A stretch of 64,000 nt of DNA, from assembly GCF_905475465.1 (NCBI RefSeq), contig NC_062241.1:12586001-12650000 (forward strand). The letters are read 5' to 3'. Shown here piece after piece: positions 29,271 to 42,000 of this stretch (the stretch's first letter is position 1; each line of letters starts with the position of its first letter). A model generated the notes under the pieces. The model searched no databases, had not been told where the DNA came from, and was given only the letters and a program-made list of their open reading frames with translations. Origin of the DNA: Pieris napi (lineage: Eukaryota; Arthropoda; Insecta; Lepidoptera; Pieridae). The position numbers and the translations under genes are program-made.

Positions 29271-32200
29271 TGTTCTTATTTACCACAAACTACACTACAG
29301 AAAACTAAATACTTAAAAGTTCACACTGATCTTAGTTGATTAATTCATTTGTGATATTTAAAATTAATAAAAGGTTAACAAAAAACCTTACACAAACTAA
29401 AACGCCAACTACACAACGCCGCGCCGGTTCACAAGTTCATCATCACACCGCACTCGGCTCACGGACACGAACAACTTGAACAAGTTTGTATTTTGAAATG
29501 TTACCAGTTTATAGAGATATTTGCTTTACTTTGATCAATTATCATTGCTTATGGTAGAAAAATCTTTATTTGCTCAATGAACGTATTTTAAGTCAACCAT
29601 AATAGACGTGTTAAATTTGAAGTCCAATCAATTTAAATTTGTTTTTATAACTTTTTTACAGTACGTGGCTAAGTGAGACGTGAGTGTACCCGCTGTCAAG
29701 TGTCAAAATTAATTGTTAATTTTATACAACGTAAACTCGGCAACTGTAGTAGCGCTAAATAATCTAAAATCAATTAAAAACATATTTATTATTTTAATTT
29801 TCAAAATAATACATATCGTAGAACCTCCAGTATACACTAACAAGTAATAGACCAAATTTTAATAAACTAATCAATGTGGTGAAATTGAATAATTGTAAAT
29901 TGACATATGCCAGCTGCCAAGCGATTAATATAGCGATTGATATATCTATTGATATGATTTTTTTGTTTTCTAATTTCTAATCTGTGACCTGTACTTTTCG
30001 ATTCTTAGTTAATAGTTTCCACTCAATGTATTGTATTGATATTGCTTGATTTGGTATTTCAATTTTCAAGTACAATTTAGATTTATACGTTTACTTTAAT
30101 TAAGGCACAATGCTGTTAACGAATGTTTTGTTAAAGAAAGCTAAAAGCAAGTAAGTATTAAATAAGTTAATAACCTGTCTTAACACATGAGTATTAACAA
30201 CAGCAGAAATATTACAAAATAAATTCTCATATGAATAATTATATTTCAGACACATAATGGTTTTAATGGAAAGTGTTGTATCGGGGCATAAATTCAATTC
30301 AATACGTGAGCGGCTTGGGGATAAATTGGAACTAATTCGCTTTGACCCATATAGTGAGTAAAAATAACTTAATGCCTCAAAAATCTCTCTTTTAAATAGT
30401 TGATTTTTTAAACTTAATTTCAAGTGTTAAATTTTACTTAACGAAAAAGTATGCAATTATATCCAAAATTTTAATTTACATCAAATAATAATTTGATTTA
30501 GTTGTGTGTCTTAACTTAAACATTAAATGTTTGTAATGTTAAGCTATTTGCTGTTTATATTTTTAAGTTATAAGATTATTATATACATTTGTCAAAATAT
30601 TGCATAAATTTATAATCAAAGATATTTTTGCATATAATGTTCATTACATATATATGACAGTGATAGGTATATCACTTTTATTTATTTGAGTTATAAAGGA
30701 ATTTGTATAAAACTTGATTTACTGTCAATGACAATGAAAGTAATTATTAGCTCAATTTATAAAATATGTAAGCAGATACTAAACATATTAAATATTTTAG
30801 TAGTTGTTGCATTTTTGGATAAAGAATTATATAGTTACATTTGCATAATAAATACTTATAAATATAACCATTGGTTGTACTAGACCAAGTCTTCGATTAT
30901 CACTAAGAATTTTATTTCACCTTATTAGACCTTTGCTTTTTTCTTCATGCAATATGAAAGTCTTGAATGTCAAAAAGTGATTTTGACCACATTTTGATTT
31001 TTATCCTTGAATATATTAGATTTTTATCTTTCAGTCCAACATGAAAGTCTCTATAAGGAAAGGAAGAAAATAAGGAGTATTAAAAAGTAAGGATGAAGGG
31101 AGTTAAAAAAATTGTGTACACATTCTAAATTAGTATAATTTATTTAGTTTTAGTAAACTATTAAATAAATCTTTGGAAACATGTCTATTTTATAAAACCT
31201 TTTAAATTTAAGTAATTGAAAATATTACAAGATTAATTATTTTTCATAAAGAATGTTTTAATCGTAATTTACACTAAGGGCCCACATTCCAAATCTAAAA
31301 CTTGTACCACTCCAGTAATTACGAACAATAGTTTGAATTAGTGTTGAGTTTCTATACATTTTGTAACATGGCCATCAAATTCAGTGTCCAACAGTTTTTA
31401 AAAATATTCAACTGCATACAGTCATACAAATTTTATTGTAATTTAGAATATATGCTTTACATTAACTCCTGATAAATAATATTACATCCATATAAATATA
31501 AGGAGTGCAATAATAAAATTAGGTGCAATAAAATTTAACACTAATACTGATAACACTTCTTAACCTTATATAAAAGAAAATTCACCCATTTATAGGCCTG
31601 AAAATAGCGATAAAAACTATTTTATAAATTTAGCAATAATGATAAACTAATAAAACTTATGCTATTCTCACTATAATACTATGTGCTAAGATTTTAAACC
31701 TTTACAATTACGTTAACAGGTAAAATTCATATAAATTATTCTCGTAACATGTCACTGGCTCATAAAAATTGACTAGATAATGTACTTGACAAAATTTAAG
31801 TACTTATGATAAATTATTTGTTAGTAAATATTTTATAATTTAAAAAATTAGGAGAAAATTTATACTTTTTAATAGTTGGTCCACTAAATATGAAGTTAGA
31901 GATTGACAGTGAGATGTACAATATTTAAGTTACAATTATGTATTTATTATCTTACAAAATAAGAGATTAAGAAAATGAATATTTTGGGTCTTCAGGGTCT
32001 ACGCACTAAGTCTAATGAAATAATTTTTGAAATATTAGATCTTATTACCCGTAAAAAGAACAATTAAACTTTACAAATTCATAAAGTTTTTAAAAACTAT
32101 GTTTCATGGTTAATGTTTTTATAAACTAGAAAAAAAATTCAAAGTGCATTCACACTTTAATTTAAATGTTCTGTTCCCAAAATAAGTAGTTGATAAAAAC

Positions 32201-33012
32201 TATTAAGCATGGCATGATAAACATTTTACTTTTTTTCAATTCCCAATTATTAATCTTGGAATTAATAATCAGTATTTAAATAGTTTTTTACCCTTATAAT
32301 AATTTTAAAACTAATTATTAACTTACATTAGTATTCACAGTTTAGAAGGAACATTTTATAATAATAACATATTTAAAAATTAGTGCATAAACATAACAAA
32401 AACCACTCGAAACAGGAACAAACCAATAAATAAATTTACCAAACGAATATTTGAACTTTGAAACAAATGCTCAAATTCATTAAAACATTAAACTTATATT
32501 TAAAATTTAATAAAATTGAAAATCTATAATGATTTTTCTGAAAAATAAACCTATTTTTGTCACTAGTAGGCGTAGTAATTTTTTTATAAATTCTTGTAAT
32601 TTAACGGAAAAAAGAAATAAGTACAGATACCGGCAAACATTTTGAACAAAATGTCCTTGACTGCGCAGAAGCGATTTTTAGGTATCACTTCGGCGGGAAA
32701 CTGAGACTTTGTGTCCCGCGCTGCGTCCAAGTCAACAATCTACATAAAATAAAACTAACTATTTTTAAAACTTATATACGTAAAAAGTATTCTACAGTAA
32801 AATAAAATAGTTAGACCCTTTTTTTGCTCGTATGTGTACGATGCGCAAACTTTCCCCCATTCCTTTGTTTAATGCTCAAGAAGTTTGCCGGTATCTGTAC
32901 GTAAATGATGGTGTTATTTTAAATGTTAGTGCACTGATAACGTTTAAAATTAAAGATCACTCGTCACTTGTCAAGTCATTTGTTGAATGAGAGGCGCAAT
33001 GTCCGGGAACTT
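29271..33012. other. Spacer between the ELAV-like gene and norpA
   Basis: 29271-29480 is the 5' flank and probable promoter/5' UTR of the ELAV-like gene. It holds a small GC-richer patch (ACGCCGCGCCGG, about 29405-29435), but I see no clear TATA box. From 29500 to 32600 the DNA is extremely AT-rich with no gene seen. 32621-32900 is a MITE-like element. The part just below 33013 is the norpA 3' UTR. Possible AATAAA signals on the minus strand lie near 31435 and 31139, but I cannot fix the end. Confidence 0.5.
32621..32900. mobile_element. 280-bp MITE-like element in the norpA 3' flank
   Basis: A perfect 18-bp inverted terminal repeat, GTACAGATACCGGCAAAC, lies at 32621-32638 and, inverted, at 32883-32900. 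Inside is an unusually GC-rich block (32655-32735). No clear target duplication and no coding capacity. The superfamily is unknown to me. Confidence 0.6.
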
Positions 33013-33081
33013 TCATGCTAAGAACTCGGCTTTGCTCGCCATGTCGAACTCGGATTCTTCCATTTTGTACATTTCGATGAG
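33013..33081 (-). CDS. norpA: norpA exon 21 (last)
   Basis: The exon follows TTTTTTTAG in phase 0. It reads LIEMYKMEESEFDMASKAEF, then LA and TGA at 33013-33015. The C-terminus is the site that in flies binds the PDZ scaffold INAD. Confidence 0.9.
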   Translation of the reverse strand, partial: LIEMYKMEESEFDMASKAEFLA

Positions 33082-36000
33082 CTAAAAAAATATAATAAAT
33101 TACAGCCGGAAAGTCATATACCCCAGTGGGCTATGGGACAGTTTTTAACTACGAAGCAATCCAATAGCAACGGAAGCAGTAAGCAAAATGAGTCATCATA
33201 AATACTGACGTTATCTATGTCCTTCCCCAGTTCTTCCACCTGCTTGTCGTGTGTCACCTTCAGCTTCTCTTTCTCGCGATTTTGCTTTATTGTTTGAGTC
33301 TGGAAGGAATATTAGTTTGTATTTCATTGTCGATATTTCAAATCAATATGCGACTAGTCATAACAGCGAAATGGATAATTATTTACTGACTAGAATATAA
33401 ATTTCGACATTCCTTATATTTTTAAATGTGAAAAAACAATAATAATAATCACTATAGTACAAAAAGTAATTTAAAAGAATTTACTTAAATACCTGTAACT
33501 ATGTACATAGTTAAGTATATCATGTTTTATCGAAATGCGCGGATAACCAAATCTTCAAAACTACTGAACCGATATTAAAGAAACCTAATCAATTCCAAAG
33601 TTGGAATATACCAGATTTAAATTAATATCAGAGTGAAATGACACACATACACACGTGTTTTTGTGTTTAATAGATCGTCATACTGAAATGTTATTCAACT
33701 CCATCAATATCAAACTTAGGATAAAAATTAATAAATGAAATCACCTTCTTCTCGTCCATAAACTTCTTGATGTTGTTCTGCTTCTTCTCCCTCAGTCTTC
33801 TGTCCTTCTCCTGTTTAGTCTTCAAGGTCTTATCGTTGGCCACTTCCTTACTCGTCTCGACGCTGATCTTTGCTTGACGAGTGTTCATTTCTTTTAGTTC
33901 CCTGAAAATTTGTATTTATATTATATTTTTAAAGTAACTTATTTGTTTGAAGGGATTTTGAAACAAGGTCAAGATTACTGAGTGAGTTTGACTTTAGTGT
34001 ATCTTTATCTTTATAATTCTACTGTACGTGTGTATATCACTAAACTCCTCCGGCTGGACCGATTTGAATGAATTTTTTTGTATGCGTTTATGTTTGTTTT
34101 TGTATGGCGCTGCAGTCGGTACTTTCATACTTTGTTTAGTATCCAAATCACTTGAATTATCATGCAGGACAACGTCGGTCGGTCCGCTAGTAGTATTATG
34201 ATTTTCAATGTACATTTTCATGAGTATATCACAAAAATACTATGCCTCCATAAGTTCTCTCTGAATATTTTTTTTATATTGAGCGTAAATTAACCATATT
34301 TAGTAACTGGTACTAAAATATGACTAAAAAAGATAGTTTCTTTGAATCTTTCATAACAAAAATATTCAGAATAAAATGTTTAAGAAGTAAAAAGAACTTT
34401 GATACCTCTCATGCTTCGCCTCGAGCTGCTTCATCTGCGCCAGCTGCGTCTGCTCCATCATCTTCTTGAGCAGCTCCCGCTGATCGTCCAGCCTGGTCCT
34501 GGCGGCTGCGCATTCCTCTCTGCGGTGGCGGGAGACCAGCTCGCTCCACGCGTTGGACTGGTCCGTCACGAGCGTGCGAAAGGTCGTGTCGTTCGTCAGC
34601 TGCTCTTTACTGGATAGATTAACGAGGAATTGTTCATTTAGACTAATTTATCTTGGAATAAGACTTGCTTTGACAGGCATCAAAAATGGACAAATTTTCG
34701 TTAGAAATCATATTTATATAACTAGCCGGTGCCCCCGCCACTTCGTCTGCGCTGGATTAGTATTTCGAGTAGCTTAGCAATCAAATGCAGCTTTATCGAA
34801 TACTCCTCACGGTTAGCTGTTGTGGCCTCTCAGCAACGCTCGCCACAATTTTGGCAGCGTACGCCAGAATAGCTCGCAAATGGTTGATGTTTTCCTACTT
34901 ACTTGTTATTTTGGACAATTCACACAATATCGTTATAAATGGTAGCCTATGTGTTATATGATGTATATTATTATAAGCTATACATATTATTGTATAGTTC
35001 ATTAAAATCCATTCTGTAGTTTTTACGTGAAAGAGTAACAAACATCCTTCCATACTTACCAACTTTTGCGTTTGTAATATTAGTAGGATAAGTGTTTCTT
35101 AACAGGATACCATATTACCAACTGAACAATATTTGTTAGAAAATTGTCAATAAAAGAGACAAAAAGTTGTCCTTACAGAACTTTACACGTATGTTTGCTT
35201 TAAGAATCTATATAAAATTGTGTTAATGATTATTTCTTTTATCGAAAACCCTTACTTCTTTCCCTTAATCATCTTCTCAATAGCAGCACACTGCTGTTTC
35301 TGTAAAAGCATCTTCTCCTTGGCGTGTCGCTTTCTCATCGCCTCCAAGTCTTTCTGCTGCTTCTTGCTGGTCTTGAGGAAGCCCTTGTCTTGTTGGAGGG
35401 ACTCTACTGTTATTGGCTCGAATACCAGCGGTTCTGTAAAATTTTCGGGATTGTTTAATATTTTACGTCCGAATATTTTCTATCCCCTTCTTTAAAAATG
35501 TTCTTATTCCAAATCATTGTTATTTTTTTAATATTGCCATATTTATCTGATGTAGAATGTTACAATTTTGTAAACAATTGATTTAAAATGCCTTTATTTG
35601 ACTAAATTGCGTAATATTCCCATATCAAATAAACTTTTTATTAATTCGTGGCAATTAAGGGATTTCCAGTATGCATTTAATTTAGTTTAGCTTGTGCACA
35701 AATCTAGAATAGACACCATCCACCATCGATAGCCGTTATATTTACATCATTGAGTATTTGTAGTAATTTAAAAAAAATATGAAATGCCTTAATCGTACAA
35801 TGATTTCTGTATTATGCTGTCTTAAATTTTAATTATTCACAAGTAATTTTTATTGCGTTTCATTGTGGTTAAACATTGAGGATAATTAAATAGTTACATC
35901 CGATCACGTGCTGACTTGCCTTAAAGCTCTAAAAGTACCTACTATAAAATGACGGTGTCAAATATGCAGCTCTGCGCAACGTACCCAAATAGCTAATAAA

Positions 36001-39000
36001 ACTAGTTCAATGACAAGATGTTCGCCACCGCCGGGTAACCTAAATAAAATCATCCATTGCAATAAAAGTTATAATTAATTTTATCTTCCGATGAAAACGA
36101 AAGAGTTTTCAAAACAATTGTTTTACATATATGTTTAGAGTATATCTGTGAATGTAATTCCAAAATAAAAGAATTCCGAACCAGGGGTTCCACGGTGTCA
36201 AGTTAGAATATAGATATAATCTAGACTTGTAAGAAAACAAACGTGCACTGCATCGAACTGTCACATTTGTAATTAAATTATAAGTTTTATTTTAATTAAA
36301 GTAGATTATAGAACTTGTTTATTTATATACACACATGATTCTTTTTGTTTACCACTTTACACTGTCATCTCATTGTCCGAACTACGCAAAGTAAGCGAAA
36401 AAGATTTGAATATGCAAATTGAATTATTATTGAATATTTATAGTGGATATGATAATTATAATAAAATTGTTATTAAAGTTTGCTATGAATAAAAATTTAC
36501 TATTAATTATTAAAACAATTCAGATATCAATCCTATAATTGAAATAGAGTGGACATCGATAAAATTTATGTAGATAAAAAAAATACCTTTACAATTTCGC
36601 CAATTCATATTTAGTACACTTCACTAACATTACACTAACAAGTGAATAAACTGAAACCGGTGGTGTAGTGAACTGCAACCCACGGACTACGCATAGGAAA
36701 TGAATCTTGGAAACGTATATTAAATATTATTTTTAAATTGCAGGAGATAGCGGGTAGAGATTTATTATAGGTAGTACTTTTAACAATGGCATCTTTGATG
36801 GGGATTCCACGTATTAGGTAGACAAGTACAAAGAGAATAACTAACGTAATATACACATAATATTAAACTTTAAATCTTCAAACATGGCTAAAAAATCATC
36901 ATTTTATTCATTATATTATTTTAAAATATATACCTACCTATATAGACATTTATTTCCAACACACAAATATACAGTATTTACAATATTCACAACCTACATA
37001 GTAATTATTAAAAAGTCATAAACAAAAAATTAAAACAAGTGTAAAAAGTTTGGTCCCTGTGGCAATAAACCTTTAATACTGGCAGCATTTCCTCGCTGTA
37101 TTGCTATACATATTCCTTGAGTGAGGAAAACACCAGCTCTTGGGTCAACGGTACTATCTACCAGGCGCCAACAAATCTTTAATTAGCGCCTGTGCAGTTG
37201 AACCCCACGACCCAAGAGGGTCTACTTCATTATAATTGAATCGGTGTAACTGCTTAAATCATGACCATGCATCTTTTTATTACAACCTGAAGACAATCTA
37301 ACGCAAGCAGCATGAACGTTACGAACATAAGTGACAGTGTAAAAATCTGCGCACGCACGTCTTGGTTGAAAAACTTAAGACAATGGTTTGTTCAAAGCAC
37401 CAAGTCATTGTTTAGAAGCGCGGGATCCAAAATTAAACTAGCCATGATGATCGCCTTCATAATCCTTCATGATGATTCTTCGCAAGGAGATGGCACGATA
37501 AGAAGAAGAATCTTCTCTGAACAAGACAAAATTTTGGCTTCAAAAGTTTGGAATAGAACTTTAAAGTAATCGCTAATCGCATGCTTTGTGCCCGACTATT
37601 ATACAAATATAATTCGCAGATAATCTGAAGTCCAGGCGTTCGTAAATGAGAGCTATTTGTGGGGTTTGCGTATATAAATAAATTAACCTGACTTTGCGCT
37701 TACCTTGACGAGTTCACATTCGTGTTTCATAAACAGATATGAACGGAAGTTTAGCAACTTACAAGAAAAAGTTGTAAATCATCTTATATTTAAAACATTT
37801 TATAAGTTTTAATAATTTATTTCGTAATCCTATAGCTAACATAAATATAACAACTGGCCAAAGATGGAATACGTAATATAAGCAAAAACTTTCAGTCATT
37901 TACGAAAGTTAAAAATTATTAAATACATTTAACTAAGTAATACCTAATTCGGCTGCGTTGTCCGATATTGTAAATGTGAGGGTATGGACTGAGGGTGTAT
38001 GTGGGGTGTGCTCATGATGCAGGTGATTTAGCGCTATGGATATTCTTTTAAAATATTCCGCGATAGATAAGGGAGCGTTGAAATATTACGTAACGATTTT
38101 TTTTTCTTTTGTAAAACGTTACGATGCGGGGCGGGGATTGAATTACGCATTATTTTTAATATTATTTTCGACTTTCCAGTACTTTACACCACATAATGGT
38201 AACTTTTAGGTATAAAGAGTCACTGGGTGGTTTCAATTAGTCTACTTCTATTTTAAGACGTATCTGAAGACACTGTAGGTATTGATCATTGTCACATTGA
38301 AAAATCTGGTAGAAATCTTTTAACAATTAGCTTACAACTACTAAGGATTGATACTAGTTTTAAGTTTGAGTGACGCTATAGAAGGCCTATCAAAAGTTGT
38401 TACCGACATAATATTTTTTCTAGATTTTGCGACAGTGTGCAATTGAAATACTTACTACCTTTAAATGTGTCAAAAAGAGAGGCCAAATCTGGCATTATAA
38501 CTTTTAATCTACAGTTTTGAACATTATGTTAGATATTTGAAATAAAAACTGACCTTCTTTCTTCTGTTCAGGCTCCGGTTTCTTCTCTGGCCCACTCTCC
38601 TCTATGCCCATGGCCTTCATATTGTCTGTTCTCTCCTTCGCCGCTCCCATGAAAGCACGCGGATCGGACAGAGCCGCCATGAAATCTAATATAGATTTTT
38701 GTTAATAATTTACACTTTTTCTGGCTTAAAACGCGTTCAATTATCACAATTATACAGCAGACATTTCAAACAACTTTCTGTGTAACGGAAAGTGTTATGC
38801 AGATTTGTAACTCCAATTTTAAACATATAAAACTCGATACGATATTAGATCAGTAACTTTAATAGTGAATTTACTTATGAGTCTGGACTACTAGGCATTA
38901 ACAACCTTAATGACGTCATTTTGGGCGAAACCCATACATGGTACGAAAACTTATATATCGTGGAATCACCACTAAAATGTATTTTTTTTATGTTATTGGG

Positions 39001-42000
39001 ATCTTTAACCTAACTTTTACAATAACTTTTACTTTGAAATTAAGTAAGCTTACTAGTGATTTTCGATTACCTTCAAAGCCATCAGGTACGTAAATCTTTA
39101 GCTCAATGTTACAGAACAGCATAGGCAATGACATTGGGAAGTTGGCTTCAGTTCTGAGGGAGATGTGGCGATATCCCGCCTGGAGACCGTCCAAAGGCAG
39201 GATACGTTGGCCCAAAAGTTTGCCATTCTCATCGTACACCCCGAAACGCAGAACAGCCAAGTCCGGGAGTACGACCTGGTCAAATGTTAATCGAAATAAC
39301 TATCAACCATTAAGAAGATTTGTAGCAGTGTTTGCCTAGCGGATCAGCGTGCTACTCTCATGCCTGAGATCGTAGGTAGACCCAAAGGAGGAAGTTTTGA
39401 AAGAAAAAAAAACAAAGGAAAAACGTCGTGAGGAAACCGGATGGCCTGCAGTATATAGCCGGATAGATAACCGTATAACCCAAAAAGTCAAAATAATTGT
39501 AAGTAACTGGAGGCTGATCACCATCTGATGCCCAGACCATCGGTTGGCCTGGTTTTTTAATAACAAGATTACATATTATTTTCAATTCTTAAATTATATT
39601 TTTTTACAGTGAGGCTACATAATATCTAATTACGTCTTCTGGTATATTTGTATAAATATTCACAGCCTCCTGAATATGACGTACAAAGAAAACAGAGCTC
39701 CATCAAGCTGGAACCCGCTTTAGAAAAAACTTGATTTTTCTAAATTTACTTTTATCTACAAACGATGCTAGTGAATGTAGTAAACTTTATTTTTTTGTAG
39801 TATCATTAATTGCGCCGAAAAAATAATTAATACCGCGCAAAGCAGGAAATATTACAAATAATTCAATAAAAAACTTTGAAACGGGTGCTAAATTGTTTGT
39901 AGTTTATTGTAGTGACAAAAAAAATTTTTTTTACCCCACTTTATTAAAAACTACGGAATAAATGCTACACCACATTTTTTGGTCACTACAATCAATTTAG
40001 CACCTGTTTTGAAGTTTTTTATCGAATTATTTGTAATATTTCCTGCTTTGCGCGGTATTAATTATTTTTTCGGCGCAATTAATGATACTACAAAAAAATA
40101 AAGTATACTACATTTATGAGCATCGTTTATAGTTTTTGAGTCGGTGTCTTTTTTTTGCATAGTTCCGTTATTTTAGCATTTATTCCGTAGTTTTTAATAG
40201 AGTGGGGTAAAAAAAAATTTTTTTTGTCACTACAATAAACTACAAACAATTTAGCACCCGTTTCAAAGTTTTTTATTGAATTATTTGTAATATTTCCTGC
40301 TTTGCGCGGTATTAATTATTTTTTCGGCGCAATTAATGATACTACAAAAAAATAAAGTATACTACATTTATGAGCATCGTTTATAGTTTTTGAGTCGGTG
40401 TCTTTTTTTTTGCATAGTTCCGTTATTTTAGCATTTATTCCGTAGTTTTTAATAAAGTGGGGTAAAAAAAATTTTTTTTTGTCACTACAATAAACTACAA
40501 ACAATTTAGCACCCGTTTCAAAGTTTTTTATTGAATTATTTGTAATATTTCCTGCTTTGCGCGGTATTAATTATTTTTTCGGCGCAATTAATGATACTAC
40601 AAAAAAATTAAGTATACTACATTTATGAGCATCGTTTATAGTTTTTGAGTCGTTGTCTTTTTCTTGCATAGTTCCGTTATTTTAGCATTTATGCCGTAGT
40701 TTTTAATAAAGTGGGGTAAAAAAAATATTTTTTTGTCACTACAATAAACTACAAACAATTTAGCACCCGTTTCAAAGTTTTTTATTGAATTATTTGTAAT
40801 ATTTCCTGCTTTGCGCGGTATTAATTATTTTTTCGGCGCAATTAATGATACTACAAAAAAATTAAGTATACTACATTTATGAGCATCGTTTATAGTTTTT
40901 GAGTCGTTGTCTTTTTTTTTGCATAGTTCCGTTATTTTAGCATTTATTCCGTAGTTTTTAATAAAGTGGGGTAAAAAATTTTTTTTTTTGTCACTACAAT
41001 AAACTACAAACAATTTAGCACCCGTTTCAAAGTTTTTTATTGAATTATTTGTAATATTTCCTGCTTTGCGCGGTATTAATTATTTTTTCGGCGCAATTAA
41101 TGATACTACAAAAAAATAAAGTATACTACATTTATGAGCATCGTTTATAGTTTTTGAGTCGGTGTCTTTTTTTTTGCATAGTTCCGTTATTTTAGCATTC
41201 ATTCCATAGTTTTTAATAAAGTGGGGTAAAAAAAAATTTTTTTTGTCACTACAATAAACTACAAACAATTAAGCACCCGTTTCAAAGTTTTTTATTGAAT
41301 TATTTGTAATATTTCCTGCTTTGCGCGGTATTAATTATTTTTTCGGCGCAATTAATGATACTACAAAAAAATAAAGTATACTACATTTATGAGCATCGTT
41401 TATAGTTTTTGAGTAGTTGTCTTTTTTTTTGCATAGTTCCGTTATTTTAGCATTTATTCCGTAGTTTTTAATAAAGTGGGGTAAAAAAAATTTTTTTTTG
41501 TCACTACAATAAACTACAAACAATTTAGCATCCGTTTCAAAGTTTTTTATTGAATTATTTGTAATATTTCCTGCTTTGCGCGGTATTAATTATTTTTTCG
41601 GCGCAATTAATGATACTACAAAAAAATAAAGTATACTACATTTATGAGCATCGTTTATAGTTTTTGAGTCGGTGTCTTTTTTTTTGCATAGTTCCGTTAT
41701 TTTAGCATTTATTCCGTAGTTTTTAATAAAGTGGGGTAAAAAAAAATTTTTTTTGTCACTACAATAAACTACAAACAATTTAGCACCCGTTTCAAAGTTT
41801 TTTATTGAATTATTTGTAATATTTCCTGCTTTGCGCGGTATTAATTATTTTTTCGGCGCAATTAATGATACTACAAAAAAATAAAGTATACTACATTTAT
41901 GAGCATCGTTTATAGTTTTTGAGTAGTTGTCTTTTTTTTTGCATAGTTCCGTTATTTTAGCATTTATTCCGTAGTTTTTAATAAAGTGGGGTAAAAAAAA

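Noticed and set aside
37312..37569. 85-codon plus-strand frame in norpA intron 16
   Set aside because: No recognisable motif, no splice sites, and it lies within a repeat-like segment.
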